This document shows, piece by piece, positions 16,104 to 25,387 of a stretch of 64,000 nt of DNA (positions are counted from its first letter, which is position 1; each line of letters opens with the position of its first letter). The stretch spans positions 923,617-987,616 of the forward strand of contig OX638346.1 in assembly GCA_951813515.1 (NCBI GenBank), written 5' to 3'. The stretch comes from an uncultured Pseudomonadales bacterium (GTDB taxonomy: Bacteria > Pseudomonadota > Gammaproteobacteria > Pseudomonadales > Azotimanducaceae). The notes under the pieces were generated by a model. It was not told where the DNA came from. It worked only from the letters and a program-made list of their open reading frames with translations, and did no database searches. The position numbers were made by a program, and so were the translations under genes.

Positions 16104-17726
16104 TCAGCCCGAAAGCTGAATTACCTGCGTCGCGACCCGTTCGACGAACGCCGCGTCGTGCTCCACGAACACCACTGTCGGTCTGTCCCGCAGCAACACC
16201 TCTTCGATCTGTTCTCGGGCGTCGATGTCGATGAAGTTCAGGGGTTCGTCCCACAAGAGCAGATACGCCCCGGCGAGAAAGGAGCGCGCTAGATCGATCT
16301 TCTTCTGCTGTCCGTGGCTCAGGTCTTCGACGCGCCCGTCGAGAACGTTACCGCGCACCCCGAGGACGGCCATGATCTGGCGGAATCGGGACTCGTCGAG
16401 GTTCGCTTCGATTAGCCGATCGCGCAAAAGCCCCGACCTCCATTGGGGATGCTGGTAGGTCCTGGCCACCGTTACATACGCCGGCCTCGAGAGCGTGCCC
16501 GCGTGTCGATGCGGTGCGCGCTCGATCTGGTCGAGCAGGCTCGTCTTGCCGCTGCCGTTTGGTCCGATGACGGCGACTCGGTCGCCCGGCGTTACCGTGA
16601 ACGACAGCTTGGCGAACACCGGCTCTTCGCCGCGCCACAGGCTCAGGTCGTTCGCGACGACCAGCGATCCGGCGGCCCTGGCACCGGGCGTGGGAAGTTG
16701 CAGGTGCCGTTGCTTCTCCACATCGACGAGCGTGCGACGTCGTTCGTCGGCTGCGTTTCCGGCTCGACGTTCGGCGATGAGCGCTTTCTTCATCTGCCGC
16801 TTCGCGCGGTTTGAAGCAAATCCCTTGTCGCCGTGCGGCGTCATGTCGCTCTCGCGTTTGAGGGCGCCGGCGCGTCGGTCCGCAGCGACTTGCGTGCGTC
16901 GCGCGATGTCCTGCTTCAATGCCGCATTCTCGCTCCGTTGCCTCGCGAGCCGTTGGTGGAAATGTTCGCGCCAAGCCGAGAACGACGTACGCTCGACGTC
17001 GACGGTATCGGGGTTGAGCGCAACGACGTGATCGCAGCAGTCATCGAGCAACGCCCGGTCGTGGGAAATCAGCAGGAAGCCCGGCTTGGAACGCAGGTAG
17101 TCCGCGAGCTGGGACCTGCCGGCGGCATCCAGGTGGTTGGTCGGCTCGTCAATCAAGGGAAAGCGGTGACCTGGGAGTCTTACCGTACCAGCGCTCCTGC
17201 TGCGCGAGTTCGTATCAGACACGAACAGGCTGGCAAGAAGGCAACGTGTCTGTTCACCGCCCGAGAGATTCGAGAACGGTCTGTCCCAGGATCGCTGGTC
17301 GATGCCAAGCGCGGTGAGTTCTACTTCGATGCCGCTTTCGATGGCATAACCGTCGGCCTCCTCGTAGGCGTCGAGAAGCTCGCCATAGCGGGCAATGGCA
17401 TCCTCGCCACCATCCGCAATCAGGTCATCCATCGCGGTCTCCCATCGGCGAAAAGGTCCGACCGCATCCTTGACGACGTCTCTGACGCGCTCCCCGGGGT
17501 CAACAACCGGACGAGGGAAGTACGCGGTCGGTATCCGCTCGATCCTGCCGCGGTCGGCAACGAGTTCGCCGTGGATCAACCGCAGCAGGGTGGTCTTGCC
17601 GCGACCGTTTCGACCCACCAGGGCGCACCGCCACTGGGTATCGATGACGAGATCGACGTCTTCGAAGACGTTGTCTTCGGAACCGGGATAGCCGAAGGTC
17701 AATCTCCGGCAGATAATCGTAGACAT
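16104..17726 (-). CDS. ABC-F family ATPase (possible ribosomal protection protein)
   Basis: 540 residues with two ABC cassettes and no membrane segments. Cassette 1: Walker A GRNGRGKTT (38-46), signature LSGGEQ, Walker B PLIDEPTNHLD. Cassette 2: GPNGSGKTS, signature LSHGQQ, Walker B LLLWDEPLNFID. The charged linker between them (KREKS/KALIAERRAGN-type) is the ABC-F hallmark that reaches the ribosomal P-site. A Ser/Arg-rich stretch of about 17 residues (SDTNSRSRSAGTVRLPG) sits between the first signature and Walker B, where relatives have only a few residues. Members regulate translation or give resistance to ribosome-targeting antibiotics; which applies is not clear. Confidence 0.9.
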   Translation of the reverse strand: MSTIICRRLTFGYPGSEDNVFEDVDLVIDTQWRCALVGRNGRGKTTLLRLIHGELVADRGRIERIPTAYFPRPVVDPGERVRDVVKDAVGPFRRWETAMDDLIADGGEDAIARYGELLDAYEEADGYAIESGIEVELTALGIDQRSWDRPFSNLSGGEQTRCLLASLFVSDTNSRSRSAGTVRLPGHRFPLIDEPTNHLDAAGRSQLADYLRSKPGFLLISHDRALLDDCCDHVVALNPDTVDVERTSFSAWREHFHQRLARQRSENAALKQDIARRTQVAADRRAGALKRESDMTPHGDKGFASNRAKRQMKKALIAERRAGNAADERRRTLVDVEKQRHLQLPTPGARAAGSLVVANDLSLWRGEEPVFAKLSFTVTPGDRVAVIGPNGSGKTSLLDQIERAPHRHAGTLSRPAYVTVARTYQHPQWRSGLLRDRLIEANLDESRFRQIMAVLGVRGNVLDGRVEDLSHGQQKKIDLARSFLAGAYLLLWDEPLNFIDIDAREQIEEVLLRDRPTVVFVEHDAAFVERVATQVIQLSG

Positions 17727-17926
17727 GCGAGATAAGCCTCATGTGGCAGGGGCGTGGGAACGCTGGGTCTGCTGGGCTTATCGCATCGGTCTTCGCTTGC
17801 TTGCAGTTCGTGGAAAGGACGAAGCCAGAATACCATGTCAGGCCTATCCCGAACATGTACCCAAGTCTGTCACAACGAAGATCGCGCCTGGCGCCGTGGA
17901 TGCCCCTGACACTCTCCATGGACGGT

Positions 17927-18442
17927 CTATCGTGCTTTGGATACGGCTTCCCGTCTTGATTTTTCTCGTTCGCGCATCTCGGCGATGCGTTCTTCAAGTG
18001 AATTCAGGCCCAGTTCCCGTCTCCGTTCATCAACACCAGTTGGGTCCTGGATGGGGAACGGAATGGGCCAACCTTCCGGGTCCTGGTCGAACTGAGTGCC
18101 ATATATTTGCATTTCACCGGACATGGTAAGCAACCTGTCTCTCAGGAAGGCAAGCTGCCACCCATCTGCGTCTTTGTCATTGACAGCGACTTCCAATAGG
18201 CCAGCACAGCGGGACATGAAGTCAGTGTCGGTGACAGCATGTTGTGCAATAAGCCACGCGGCTTGTGCTGCCTTGTGTCCAACCTTGGAGATAGTGGGCC
18301 AGCCCACCCTGTCAATAATCTCCTCCAGCGCCCCCGCATTCCCTTCGTGAATCTCACGCAGCCTCGGGTGATACGGTTGATGCGGGCCAATTTCACCCGC
18401 GTGCGCCAACTCCGATAGCGTCTTCTGATCCAATTCCGCCAT
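17927..18442 (-). CDS. DUF6624-like protein
   Basis: About 171 residues. The helical sequence LAQQLVSMAELDQ, then GWPTISKVGHKAAQAAWLIA and MSGEMQIYGTQF, fits the DUF6624 family, whose function is unknown. The ATG at 18442 would start within the conserved LxxELxxMAxxDQ element, so translation may begin upstream near 18470, for example at a rare CTG, coupled to the stop of the preceding gene at 18477. The C-terminus is charged and coiled (LEERIAEMREREKSRREA). It is third in the minus-strand group after the EctB-like and PEP-synthase-like genes. Confidence 0.7.
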   Translation of the reverse strand: MAELDQKTLSELAHAGEIGPHQPYHPRLREIHEGNAGALEEIIDRVGWPTISKVGHKAAQAAWLIAQHAVTDTDFMSRCAGLLEVAVNDKDADGWQLAFLRDRLLTMSGEMQIYGTQFDQDPEGWPIPFPIQDPTGVDERRRELGLNSLEERIAEMREREKSRREAVSKAR

Positions 18443-18476
18443 CGAGACCAACTGTTGCGCGAGCTCTATATTCAGG

Positions 18477-21227
18477 TCAGGCGCCTGTCTGGATGACAAC
18501 GGTGCCCGCGTCTCCGTCCACCTCCAGGGTCTGACCGCTCTCGATCCGCTGGGTGACGTTGCCGGTGCCGACCACCGCGGGAATGCCGTATTCCCTGGCC
18601 ACAATGGAGCCATGGCCCAGGATGCCCCCGATGTCGGTCACGAGCCCGACAGCATGGGCGAAAAGCTGGGTCCAGGCGGGGGATGTCATGGGGCAGACCA
18701 GAATGGACCCTGGCTGCATCTGGTCGAACTCCTGGGCGTTCATGATCCGGCTTGCCGGCGCGGCGATCGTGCCGGGACTCACCGGGATGCCGCGCAGGGT
18801 ATCGCTTGAGTCGTCGTTCTTGAACTGGGTCTCCTTGAACTTCAAGCCGGGGTTCTCCCTGGCTTCTTCCGGTATCGTGCCCGGCGGGTGCAGGCGTTTG
18901 CGCGCCTCCCTGAGTTCCCGGCGTTCAGCTGTCAGGGCGAGATACTCCGGCATTGCCTCGCCGCGCTCGCGCGCTGCCAGGGCGGGTTTGATCTCATCGG
19001 TCGTGAGGAAGTAGAGGTCACTGGCCTCGCTCAGGGTGCCAACGTCCACCAGCCGTTGCCCCAACTCGGCCGCCACGCGCCGCAGCGCGGGCCAAGCCGT
19101 GCCGAGCACGAAGCAGGACTCCTCGCGCATGGGGTAGTACTGGTAGGCGAACCACATCCGGTAGCGGAACTGCCAGTATTCGAACGGCGGCAAGAGTTCG
19201 CGGATCTCGGCGAGGGCCGTTTCCCGTTTGCGCGTCGCCTCTGCCTCATGCCCGGCCGGGTCGTAGTCGGCCCGCTGCACCATGTTTTTCAAGGTCACGA
19301 ACATGGCGGACGGGTCTTCCTGCTGGGTTGGCTCGCAGAAATCGAGGCTGTAGCCCTGGTGACCGTAGGTCGCGAGGTAGGTTTCGATGGCTTCCAGGAC
19401 AGGGCCGGTGTCGTCGCGTTGCCGGAGAACGGTCATCAGGCGCCGCGCGGGCGTGGCGATCACGACTTCGTAGAGCGCGGGTGCCGCCTTGATCATGGTG
19501 GCGATCGCGAACATGTCGTCGTTCGCCTGCATGATCCGGGATTTGAAGCCGGACAGGAACTGGCCGCTGGTGAAGTGATGGTCCGGCAAGGCCTCCCTCA
19601 GGAAAGCCTGGAGCTGATCGTCCACGGATTTCGCCACGCCGAAGGTGTGTCCGCCGTTGCTGGTCCAGTACCAGCCCTCCGCCTTGGCGAGTTCGGCTAT
19701 GCCTGCGAGCAGCGCGCCGTCATCGGTGGCCGCGAGGTCGGCCGCCTCCCACTTCCTGGTGGCGTCCTGAAGCTCGGGCAGCGCACGATCCCAGAAATCC
19801 TTGTGTTGGCGGTCGTTGGTGAACGTCTTGTTGAACGCGATGTAGGTAGGATTGTCGCTCTCGGGCATGGTGATTGCGTGGGGCAGATTTTCGCTGGCGA
19901 GTGCGGCTGCCATAGCTTTGAACTGGGCGCGTTCGTCGTCGGACAGTGAGGCCAGGAACAGGTTCAGATCATGGGCTTCCTGGGCTTTGGCTTCCGGCTT
20001 TGCGGCCTCCTCGTCCCGCTGACGCCTCAGGTTGGCTCGGAACTCCTCGTCGGTCTTGTCCGAACTGGTGCCGAAGATCTGAAACGCGAAGCCGTTGAGG
20101 GTGGTGTACATGGACTTGCCGGTATGGCGGCTGACCAGCCCAGTGTGAATATAGAGTTCGTCGAACAGCGGGCAGGTCGGATCCGGGATGTTTTCGACGA
20201 TCTGCCGGCGCACCAGGCCGAAGATCCCGGGAGGCGCTTCCCATTCCACCTCGATGGGCTGGGGCGGCAGGTTCGTGATGGGTCGCGACTGCAGGAGCCA
20301 GAGCTTGCCATCTGCGACAGCCCACTCGATGTCCTGTGGCTGGCCGTCGAAGTGCTCCTCCACCCCGGCGGCGAGTTCGGCCAACTCGGTCAGGAGTTCG
20401 TCGGGCAGGGACGATGCATCGCGTTCGCCCTCGTCCACGTCCACCAGGCGCGTGCCCTGGCTGCCGTCAGAGATGATCTTCTGCTCCTTCGTGCCGATCA
20501 TGGTTTCTCTGGCCGTAAGCGTCGACCGGTCGACGATGAACGTATCCGGCGTGACCTGACCGCCCACCACGGCCTCGCCGAGGCCGAAGCTGGCATTGAC
20601 GATCATCTCGCCGCGCTCGCCGGTGGCCGGATTCGCCGTGAAGAGGATGCCGGCAACATCCGCCGGCACCATGATCTGTACTACCACCGCCATGGCCACG
20701 GCGTCGGACTCGATGCCCATCTCGTTGCGGTAGCTGATCGCCTGGGGCGTCCACAGCGAAGCCCAACAGTTGCGCACCGCTTCGAGGAGGGCCTCAGGTC
20801 CGCTGACGTTGAGGTAGGTTTCCTGCTGTCCGGCGAAGGACAATCCCGGCAGGTCTTCCGCGTTCGCCGACGATCGCACCGCCACGGCGGGATCGTCACC
20901 CGGGAGCGCCTGGTAGGCCGCCGCGAGGTCTGCTTTCAGCCCGGCGGAAAGCTCGCATCCGGTGATGAGGGCCTGGATCGATCGCGACGCCGACTCGAAG
21001 GACGCGCGACCGTCAATGATCTCCGGACGGGCGAGTTCGAGGATGCGCGCACCGAGTTCGTTGTCCGCCACGAAAGCCCTGTAGGCAGCCGTCGACAACA
21101 GGAATCCTTCCGGTACGTCGAACCCCGCCCGGGTCATCTGGGCGAGGGAACGGCCCTTGCCGCCGACGGTTTCCAGGGCGTCATTCGTGGTGTCGATGGG
21201 AGTGATGGCGGGAACTTTGTCGTTCAT
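18477..21227 (-). CDS. PEP-synthase / rifampin-phosphotransferase-like enzyme
   Basis: 916 residues. The N-terminal ATP-grasp domain (PPDK_N) includes GGKGRSLAQM, SANAEDLPGLSFAGQQET and DIEWAVADGKLWLLQSRP. The C-terminal swivelling phosphohistidine domain has GGILGHGSIVAREYGIPAVV; the His there is the expected phosphocarrier. The PEP/pyruvate barrel of true PEP synthase is replaced by a roughly 400-residue middle region, the architecture of rifampin phosphotransferase and related enzymes. These split ATP to move phosphate to an acceptor. The start ATG at 21227 has AAGGA upstream; a longer frame to 21305 is unlikely. It is 52 bases after the EctB-like gene. Acceptor unknown. Confidence 0.82.
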   Translation of the reverse strand: MNDKVPAITPIDTTNDALETVGGKGRSLAQMTRAGFDVPEGFLLSTAAYRAFVADNELGARILELARPEIIDGRASFESASRSIQALITGCELSAGLKADLAAAYQALPGDDPAVAVRSSANAEDLPGLSFAGQQETYLNVSGPEALLEAVRNCWASLWTPQAISYRNEMGIESDAVAMAVVVQIMVPADVAGILFTANPATGERGEMIVNASFGLGEAVVGGQVTPDTFIVDRSTLTARETMIGTKEQKIISDGSQGTRLVDVDEGERDASSLPDELLTELAELAAGVEEHFDGQPQDIEWAVADGKLWLLQSRPITNLPPQPIEVEWEAPPGIFGLVRRQIVENIPDPTCPLFDELYIHTGLVSRHTGKSMYTTLNGFAFQIFGTSSDKTDEEFRANLRRQRDEEAAKPEAKAQEAHDLNLFLASLSDDERAQFKAMAAALASENLPHAITMPESDNPTYIAFNKTFTNDRQHKDFWDRALPELQDATRKWEAADLAATDDGALLAGIAELAKAEGWYWTSNGGHTFGVAKSVDDQLQAFLREALPDHHFTSGQFLSGFKSRIMQANDDMFAIATMIKAAPALYEVVIATPARRLMTVLRQRDDTGPVLEAIETYLATYGHQGYSLDFCEPTQQEDPSAMFVTLKNMVQRADYDPAGHEAEATRKRETALAEIRELLPPFEYWQFRYRMWFAYQYYPMREESCFVLGTAWPALRRVAAELGQRLVDVGTLSEASDLYFLTTDEIKPALAARERGEAMPEYLALTAERRELREARKRLHPPGTIPEEARENPGLKFKETQFKNDDSSDTLRGIPVSPGTIAAPASRIMNAQEFDQMQPGSILVCPMTSPAWTQLFAHAVGLVTDIGGILGHGSIVAREYGIPAVVGTGNVTQRIESGQTLEVDGDAGTVVIQTGA

Positions 21228-21279
21228 CCGTGTGGTCCTTGTTGTCAGCTCGTGAAAAAAATGATCTCCGGGAGTGCCG

Positions 21280-22560
21280 TCACTTCGATGCGGTGCCCGT
21301 AGCACCCTGAATCATCGTTTTCTGAATGGCGTCGCCGAGGATGACACAGCCTTCCTCAAGCAGCTCCATGGGAATATTGAGCGCGGGCAACAGTTTGACG
21401 ACCCGGCCCTTGCGCCCGGCGGACTCGATGACCAAGCCACGCTCGAAGCATTTCGCGACGACCGCATTGGGATCCCCAGCGTCCGTGAGATCTATACCCC
21501 AGATAAGGCCCATCCCTCGGGTCTTGATGTGGGGATTTATCTGTTGGATGCGCTCGTCCAAGAACTTCTGGACGAACTCTCCTTTTCGCTCGACTTCGGC
21601 CCGGACGTTCTCTCGTTTCCAGTACTCCAGCGCCGCAGTACCGGCGACGAATGCCAACTGGTTGCCACGGAACGTGCCGTTGTGCTCTGCCGGCAACCAG
21701 AGATCGAGCGCAGGCGTCAACAACACGACCGCAAGCGGAAGTCCATAGCCGCTGATCGACTTCGAGAGCACGACGATATCGGGCGTGATTCCGGCCCGCT
21801 CGAATGACAGAAACGGGCCTGTCCGTCCGCACCCGACCTGAACGTCGTCGCAGATCAACAGTATGTCGTGGCGTTTGCACAGACCGGCGAGGCGACGTAT
21901 CCAGGCGTTGTCAGCGACGATGACGCCGCCCTCCGCCTGTATCGTCTCGAAAATCATGGCAGCCGGCTTGTCGATGCCGGAGGATTCGTCTTCGAGCACC
22001 GCCTCTATGTAGTCGATGGAGTCGAAGGTGCGCATGAAGCCGTGTGGGTAGGGCATGAAACTGACGCCCTGCAGAGGGATTCCCGAACCTCCGCGATGGT
22101 AGCGGTTTCCGGTCGCCGACAGACTGCCCAGGGACATCCCGTGATAGCCGCCCATGAAAGAGAAAATACCCGTACGCCCCGTCGCCTTGCGCGCGATCTT
22201 GAGTGCCGCTTCGACCGCGTTCGCCCCCGTGGGGCCACAGAACTGCATCTTGTACACGTAATCGTTGGGCGCGAGTACGTGCCGATCCATCGCCCCGAGA
22301 AAATCCCTCTTGGCCACGGTGTAGAGGTCCAGCCCATGCACGATGGAGTCGGAATCGAGGTAGTCGATGAGCTTGCGTTTGATCGCAGGTTCGTTGTGCC
22401 CGTAGTTGAGCGCACCGGCGCCCGCCAGAAAATCGATGTAACGCGTGCCGTCCGCCGCATACATGAGGGAACCTTGGGCCTTGTCGAAGACGGTCGGGAA
22501 AGTCCGACAGTACGAGCGCACGTTCGACTCCAGCCGCTCGAAGATCTCCGTATCCGACAT
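21280..22560 (-). CDS. EctB-like class-III aminotransferase (diaminobutyrate:2-oxoglutarate type)
   Basis: 426 residues with the class-III PLP aminotransferase fold. FCGPTGANAVEAALKIARKATGR and GYHGMSLGSLSATGN mark the cofactor region, IQAEGGVIVA and ICDDVQVGCGRTG the central part, and SKSISGYGLPLAVVL holds the PLP-linked Lys. This pattern matches EctB, which makes L-2,4-diaminobutyrate from aspartate semialdehyde. The ectA and ectC partners are absent here; the next genes encode a PEP-synthase-like enzyme and a DUF6624 protein. So diaminobutyrate for another product is more likely than ectoine (inference). Confidence 0.85.
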   Translation of the reverse strand: MSDTEIFERLESNVRSYCRTFPTVFDKAQGSLMYAADGTRYIDFLAGAGALNYGHNEPAIKRKLIDYLDSDSIVHGLDLYTVAKRDFLGAMDRHVLAPNDYVYKMQFCGPTGANAVEAALKIARKATGRTGIFSFMGGYHGMSLGSLSATGNRYHRGGSGIPLQGVSFMPYPHGFMRTFDSIDYIEAVLEDESSGIDKPAAMIFETIQAEGGVIVADNAWIRRLAGLCKRHDILLICDDVQVGCGRTGPFLSFERAGITPDIVVLSKSISGYGLPLAVVLLTPALDLWLPAEHNGTFRGNQLAFVAGTAALEYWKRENVRAEVERKGEFVQKFLDERIQQINPHIKTRGMGLIWGIDLTDAGDPNAVVAKCFERGLVIESAGRKGRVVKLLPALNIPMELLEEGCVILGDAIQKTMIQGATGTASK

Positions 22561-22864
22561 GGCGTGTTCCTTCGTTTGGGGCGTGCCACAACGCCGATAT
22601 CGAAGTAAACTTCGCAGCGCTAAACCCGGTGGACCCGGTACAGAATATGGGATTCGCCTACCAATTCAACATCTTGAACGGGATGGAATCCCCCATATTT
22701 GGTTTTCGCGCCGACCCCCTTCGCCCTGCGTGAACACGACTGCTCGATCTTTGTGCCGAAGCGTTCGAGAAGGTGATTCAGCAGGCCATCCTTGAGTGAA
22801 GCCGCTTGTCGCATACACTTCACGAGTGCGACTTTGTTTTTTCGAAATGACGTAGGCCAATCCA
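22561..22864 (-). other. Divergent intergenic region, with a doubtful small frame (22620-22814)
   Basis: Region between two divergent genes, so it should hold both promoters; I cannot assign boxes with confidence. On the minus strand a 64-residue frame (MRQAASLKDGLLNHLLERFG... ending YRVHRV) starts at 22814 without a Shine-Dalgarno sequence. Its composition is protein-like, but I recognise no family. It could be the tail of a decayed gene. Confidence 0.3.
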
Positions 22865-23938
22865 ATGGAAGTAAGCGAGGAGATAGCCCGGTACTTTCGA
22901 GCGGCCCAGATCGATGAGATACCTGAGGATCTATCGAAGCCTCGACACATTCTCAGCGTGATGAGCGTAGAGCAGCGTCGCAAGAACCAACAACGGTGTG
23001 CTTTCGCCACCGAAATCTGGAACGCGGCAGAAACAGACGCCGGCCGACGCGCCGCCCTGGATGCGTACCGTGCCAATGGTCATGTCGACCATGGTGCTTT
23101 CAAGGTCCTGGAAATGTTCCTGGGAGGGGCGCGCAATCGACTTCCGCTGACTGAGATCGAATTCGCGATGGACCAGCTTGGTCTCACCGATGAGGACAAC
23201 GGCGTACTTTCTGATGCAGAGAAAGCGTCGCTCGACGGCGATGGTTACGTCAATCTCGGGCCGCTACTCGATGCGGATCAATTGCAAAAAATGCGTGATC
23301 GCTACGACGCGGCAATAGAGGAAGAAGGCGCGCGCCCGGAGAACGCAGAGAAAAGGGGGATTGGTCGGCTCGCAGACACCGTGGTCAAACCAATGAATCG
23401 TGACGGTCTCCTGGACCCACTCTTCATGCACCCAAGGTTGCTTGCCGCGGTAAGACATATCCTGGGTGTCCACCTGAAATACATCGGATCCAACTATCAC
23501 TGCCCAATGCCAGGCTACGGCCACCAGGGAATCCATTCGGATTTCGTGTGGGGCGTAAAGGGAGAACCTCAGGTCGTGAATGCCGTGTGGATGATCGACG
23601 AGTTTACCGACGACAATGGACCGACGCGCGTGGTGCCGGGCTCGCATCGCTGGGGCGTGCACCCAAGCGGGGATCTGGTAGGCGGTGCGCCCCGCGACCC
23701 CAACGCACCCGTCGAGGGCGAGGTGAAGGTCACCGGTAGCGCCGGTTCCTGCATCGTTTACAACGCCCATTTGTGGCACAGCGGCACGCAGAATTGCACC
23801 AATAAATTACGACGCGCACAGCATGCGTTCTTTTCGCGTTCGCATCGCCCGTCGTCCACCGACGTGCCAGCGGTCATCGACAAAGAAGTCTTCGCACGTC
23901 TTGGCAGGTTAGAGCGCGCGGTATTGGATATTGAGTAG
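22865..23938 (+). CDS. Phytanoyl-CoA dioxygenase (PhyH) family protein
   Basis: 357 residues. Residues 1 to about 110 form a helical N-terminal extension not usual in PhyH proteins. The oxygenase part starts near 117 (SDAEKASLDGDGYVNLGPLL). Metal ligands are H224-S-D226 (GIHSDFVWG) and distal H305 (AHLWHSGTQN), with R316 nearby for 2-oxoglutarate; TRVVPGSHRWG (254-264) is the family loop. It is divergent from the EctB-like gene. Although ectoine hydroxylase is also a PhyH protein, the length and motif spacing here do not match EctD, so substrate is left open. Confidence 0.87.
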   Translation: MEVSEEIARYFRAAQIDEIPEDLSKPRHILSVMSVEQRRKNQQRCAFATEIWNAAETDAGRRAALDAYRANGHVDHGAFKVLEMFLGGARNRLPLTEIEFAMDQLGLTDEDNGVLSDAEKASLDGDGYVNLGPLLDADQLQKMRDRYDAAIEEEGARPENAEKRGIGRLADTVVKPMNRDGLLDPLFMHPRLLAAVRHILGVHLKYIGSNYHCPMPGYGHQGIHSDFVWGVKGEPQVVNAVWMIDEFTDDNGPTRVVPGSHRWGVHPSGDLVGGAPRDPNAPVEGEVKVTGSAGSCIVYNAHLWHSGTQNCTNKLRRAQHAFFSRSHRPSSTDVPAVIDKEVFARLGRLERAVLDIE

Positions 23939-24073
23939 GGACTTAGCTGTCTTCCGGCGCGTTCTGTCTAGTAGGGAGATTTCCATGAATACTCGCCTGG
24001 AATTTTTCGCGAAGAGTTCAAAACCCAGGTTGCTGTGCCGGAGTTCGGACCGGCAGAATTGCGCCAACGCCCG

Positions 24074-25306
24074 TTACAGGATCCGCCACCAAGGTGCAGC
24101 GAGGATACCCTCGCTCATTTGCAGGACCTCGTTACCGTCGTGCAGAAGCAGGCCGCCGGCGAACTGATCCCCGTATTCCTGCCGAAACAGGCGCAGTCCG
24201 GTCGTATCTGCGTACCGCGGGGCGCCAGCTTTGACCTCGACGGCCAGCAGGCGATCGCCGGATTCGATCACGAAATCGACTTCGCGATCCGTTGTCGTGC
24301 GCCAGTAGAGCACCTCTGGAGTGGGGATCTGGCCCTCACGCCACACGAGCAGGTCCACCAGCACCAGGTTCTCCAGGTGGGCACCCGTGAGTTCGTTCGC
24401 GCCGCCGAGCCAGAGCGCGAGCGCCGGGTCGCTCCAATAGAGCTTGGGGCCTTTTATCAGGCGCTTCGTCCGGTTGACCGAATACGCGGGTAGCCGGATC
24501 GTCTGGAAGGAAGTTTCGAGCAGGTTGAGGTGGCGCTGGACGGTGGCACGGGGAATTCGGGTGTCGCGCGCGATTTCAGCCTGGTTCACCAAGCCGCCGA
24601 GAGGGTGGCTGGCGGCGCGCATGAGGCGCCGGAAGTCCACGAGGTCGCTGACTGCCGAGAGCACCTGAAGGTCGCGTTCCAGATAGGTGCGAACATAGCC
24701 GTCAAACCAGAGGGCCCGAGCTTCCTGGTCGGGCAACTCCAGAGCGGGGACGGGATAGCCGCTGTCACGTACCGACGTGCGCCAGTCAGCGGGCGCATCT
24801 TCCTCACCATCCAAGAGTGCGGCCCACTTGTCCACTGGAGTCGATAGCAGGGCCGACCAGATTCCGGGCACACCCCTGCCGAGCCGTTCCCGTCGGGTGA
24901 GGGGCCAGAGATTGACGTAAGTCGCACGACCGGCCAGGGACTCGGAAACGCGTTGCATCAAAAGCAGGTTGGCTGAACCGGTGAGCACGAAGCGGCCGTT
25001 CTTGCGCGGCCTGTCGGAATCCACGACGCGCTTCACGGCGAGAAGCAGGTCGGGTTCCCGCTGCACCTCGTCCAACGCCAGGCGCGGCGCACTCCGAATC
25101 AGATCGTCCGGCGCAAGACGCGCCTGTTCGCGAACATCGGGGTCGTCAAGGGTGAGGTAAAGATGATCCGAGAGCGAGGGTTCGTGTTGCACCAGCGTGC
25201 TCTTGCCTGTCTGCCGGGCGCCCATGAGGACGACGACCGGGGAAACGGCGAGCGCTTTGCGGAGCAGACCGGCGGCGAAACGTGGAATGTAGGTAAATAT
25301 GCTCAT
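24074..25306 (-). CDS. AAA_14 / DUF4143 ATP-binding protein (copy 2)
   Basis: 410 residues: P-loop GARQTGKS at 29-36, Walker-B-like LALDEVQ, sensor LTGSANLLLMQ, then DUF4143 with REVDFVIESG and LAVEVKAG, a PD-(D/E)XK-like D...ExK pattern. Its ATG at 25304-25306 lies within the 8-bp target duplication of the adjacent IS1595-family element, so its original upstream region now begins at 28530. The element's outer end supplies a TATAAT (25316-25321 on the minus strand) about 9 bases from the ATG, so transcription may persist as a leaderless message. No Shine-Dalgarno sequence is present. Function of the family unknown. Confidence 0.9.
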   Translation of the reverse strand: MSIFTYIPRFAAGLLRKALAVSPVVVLMGARQTGKSTLVQHEPSLSDHLYLTLDDPDVREQARLAPDDLIRSAPRLALDEVQREPDLLLAVKRVVDSDRPRKNGRFVLTGSANLLLMQRVSESLAGRATYVNLWPLTRRERLGRGVPGIWSALLSTPVDKWAALLDGEEDAPADWRTSVRDSGYPVPALELPDQEARALWFDGYVRTYLERDLQVLSAVSDLVDFRRLMRAASHPLGGLVNQAEIARDTRIPRATVQRHLNLLETSFQTIRLPAYSVNRTKRLIKGPKLYWSDPALALWLGGANELTGAHLENLVLVDLLVWREGQIPTPEVLYWRTTTDREVDFVIESGDRLLAVEVKAGAPRYADTTGLRLFRQEYGDQFAGGLLLHDGNEVLQMSEGILAAPWWRIL

Positions 25307-25344
25307 ATTTGGGGAATTATACGGATAGCTTGACAAGCGCCGCC
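25304..25344. repeat. Left target duplication and left terminal inverted repeat of the IS1595 element
   Basis: CATATTTG (25304-25311) is the target duplication and 25312-25344 the left inverted repeat. Within it, TTGACA at 25330-25335 serves as the -35 box of the transposase promoter, and the minus-strand TATAAT (25316-25321) points out toward the ATPase gene. Confidence 0.88.
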
Positions 25345-25384
25345 CTGAATCTATACGATTGACTTGACAGACACGGAGTCAATC
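25330..25384 (+). promoter_or_regulatory. Transposase promoter and RBS-occluding hairpin
   Basis: TTGACA (25330-25335), 16 bases, TATACG (25352-25357) form a good sigma-70-type promoter. Just after it, GATTGACT (25357-25364) and AGTCAATC (25377-25384) are a perfect 8-bp inverted repeat. The second arm overlaps the GGAG Shine-Dalgarno sequence (25375-25378) of the transposase. Read-through transcripts from outside would fold and hide the site, a known way for IS elements to damp transposase synthesis; applying it here is inference. Confidence 0.6.
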
Positions 25385-25387
25385 GCG

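Noticed and set aside
22865..23938. Ectoine hydroxylase (EctD) next to EctB
   Set aside because: The PhyH protein has a long extra N-terminus and motif spacing unlike EctD, it is divergently transcribed, and ectA/ectC are missing.
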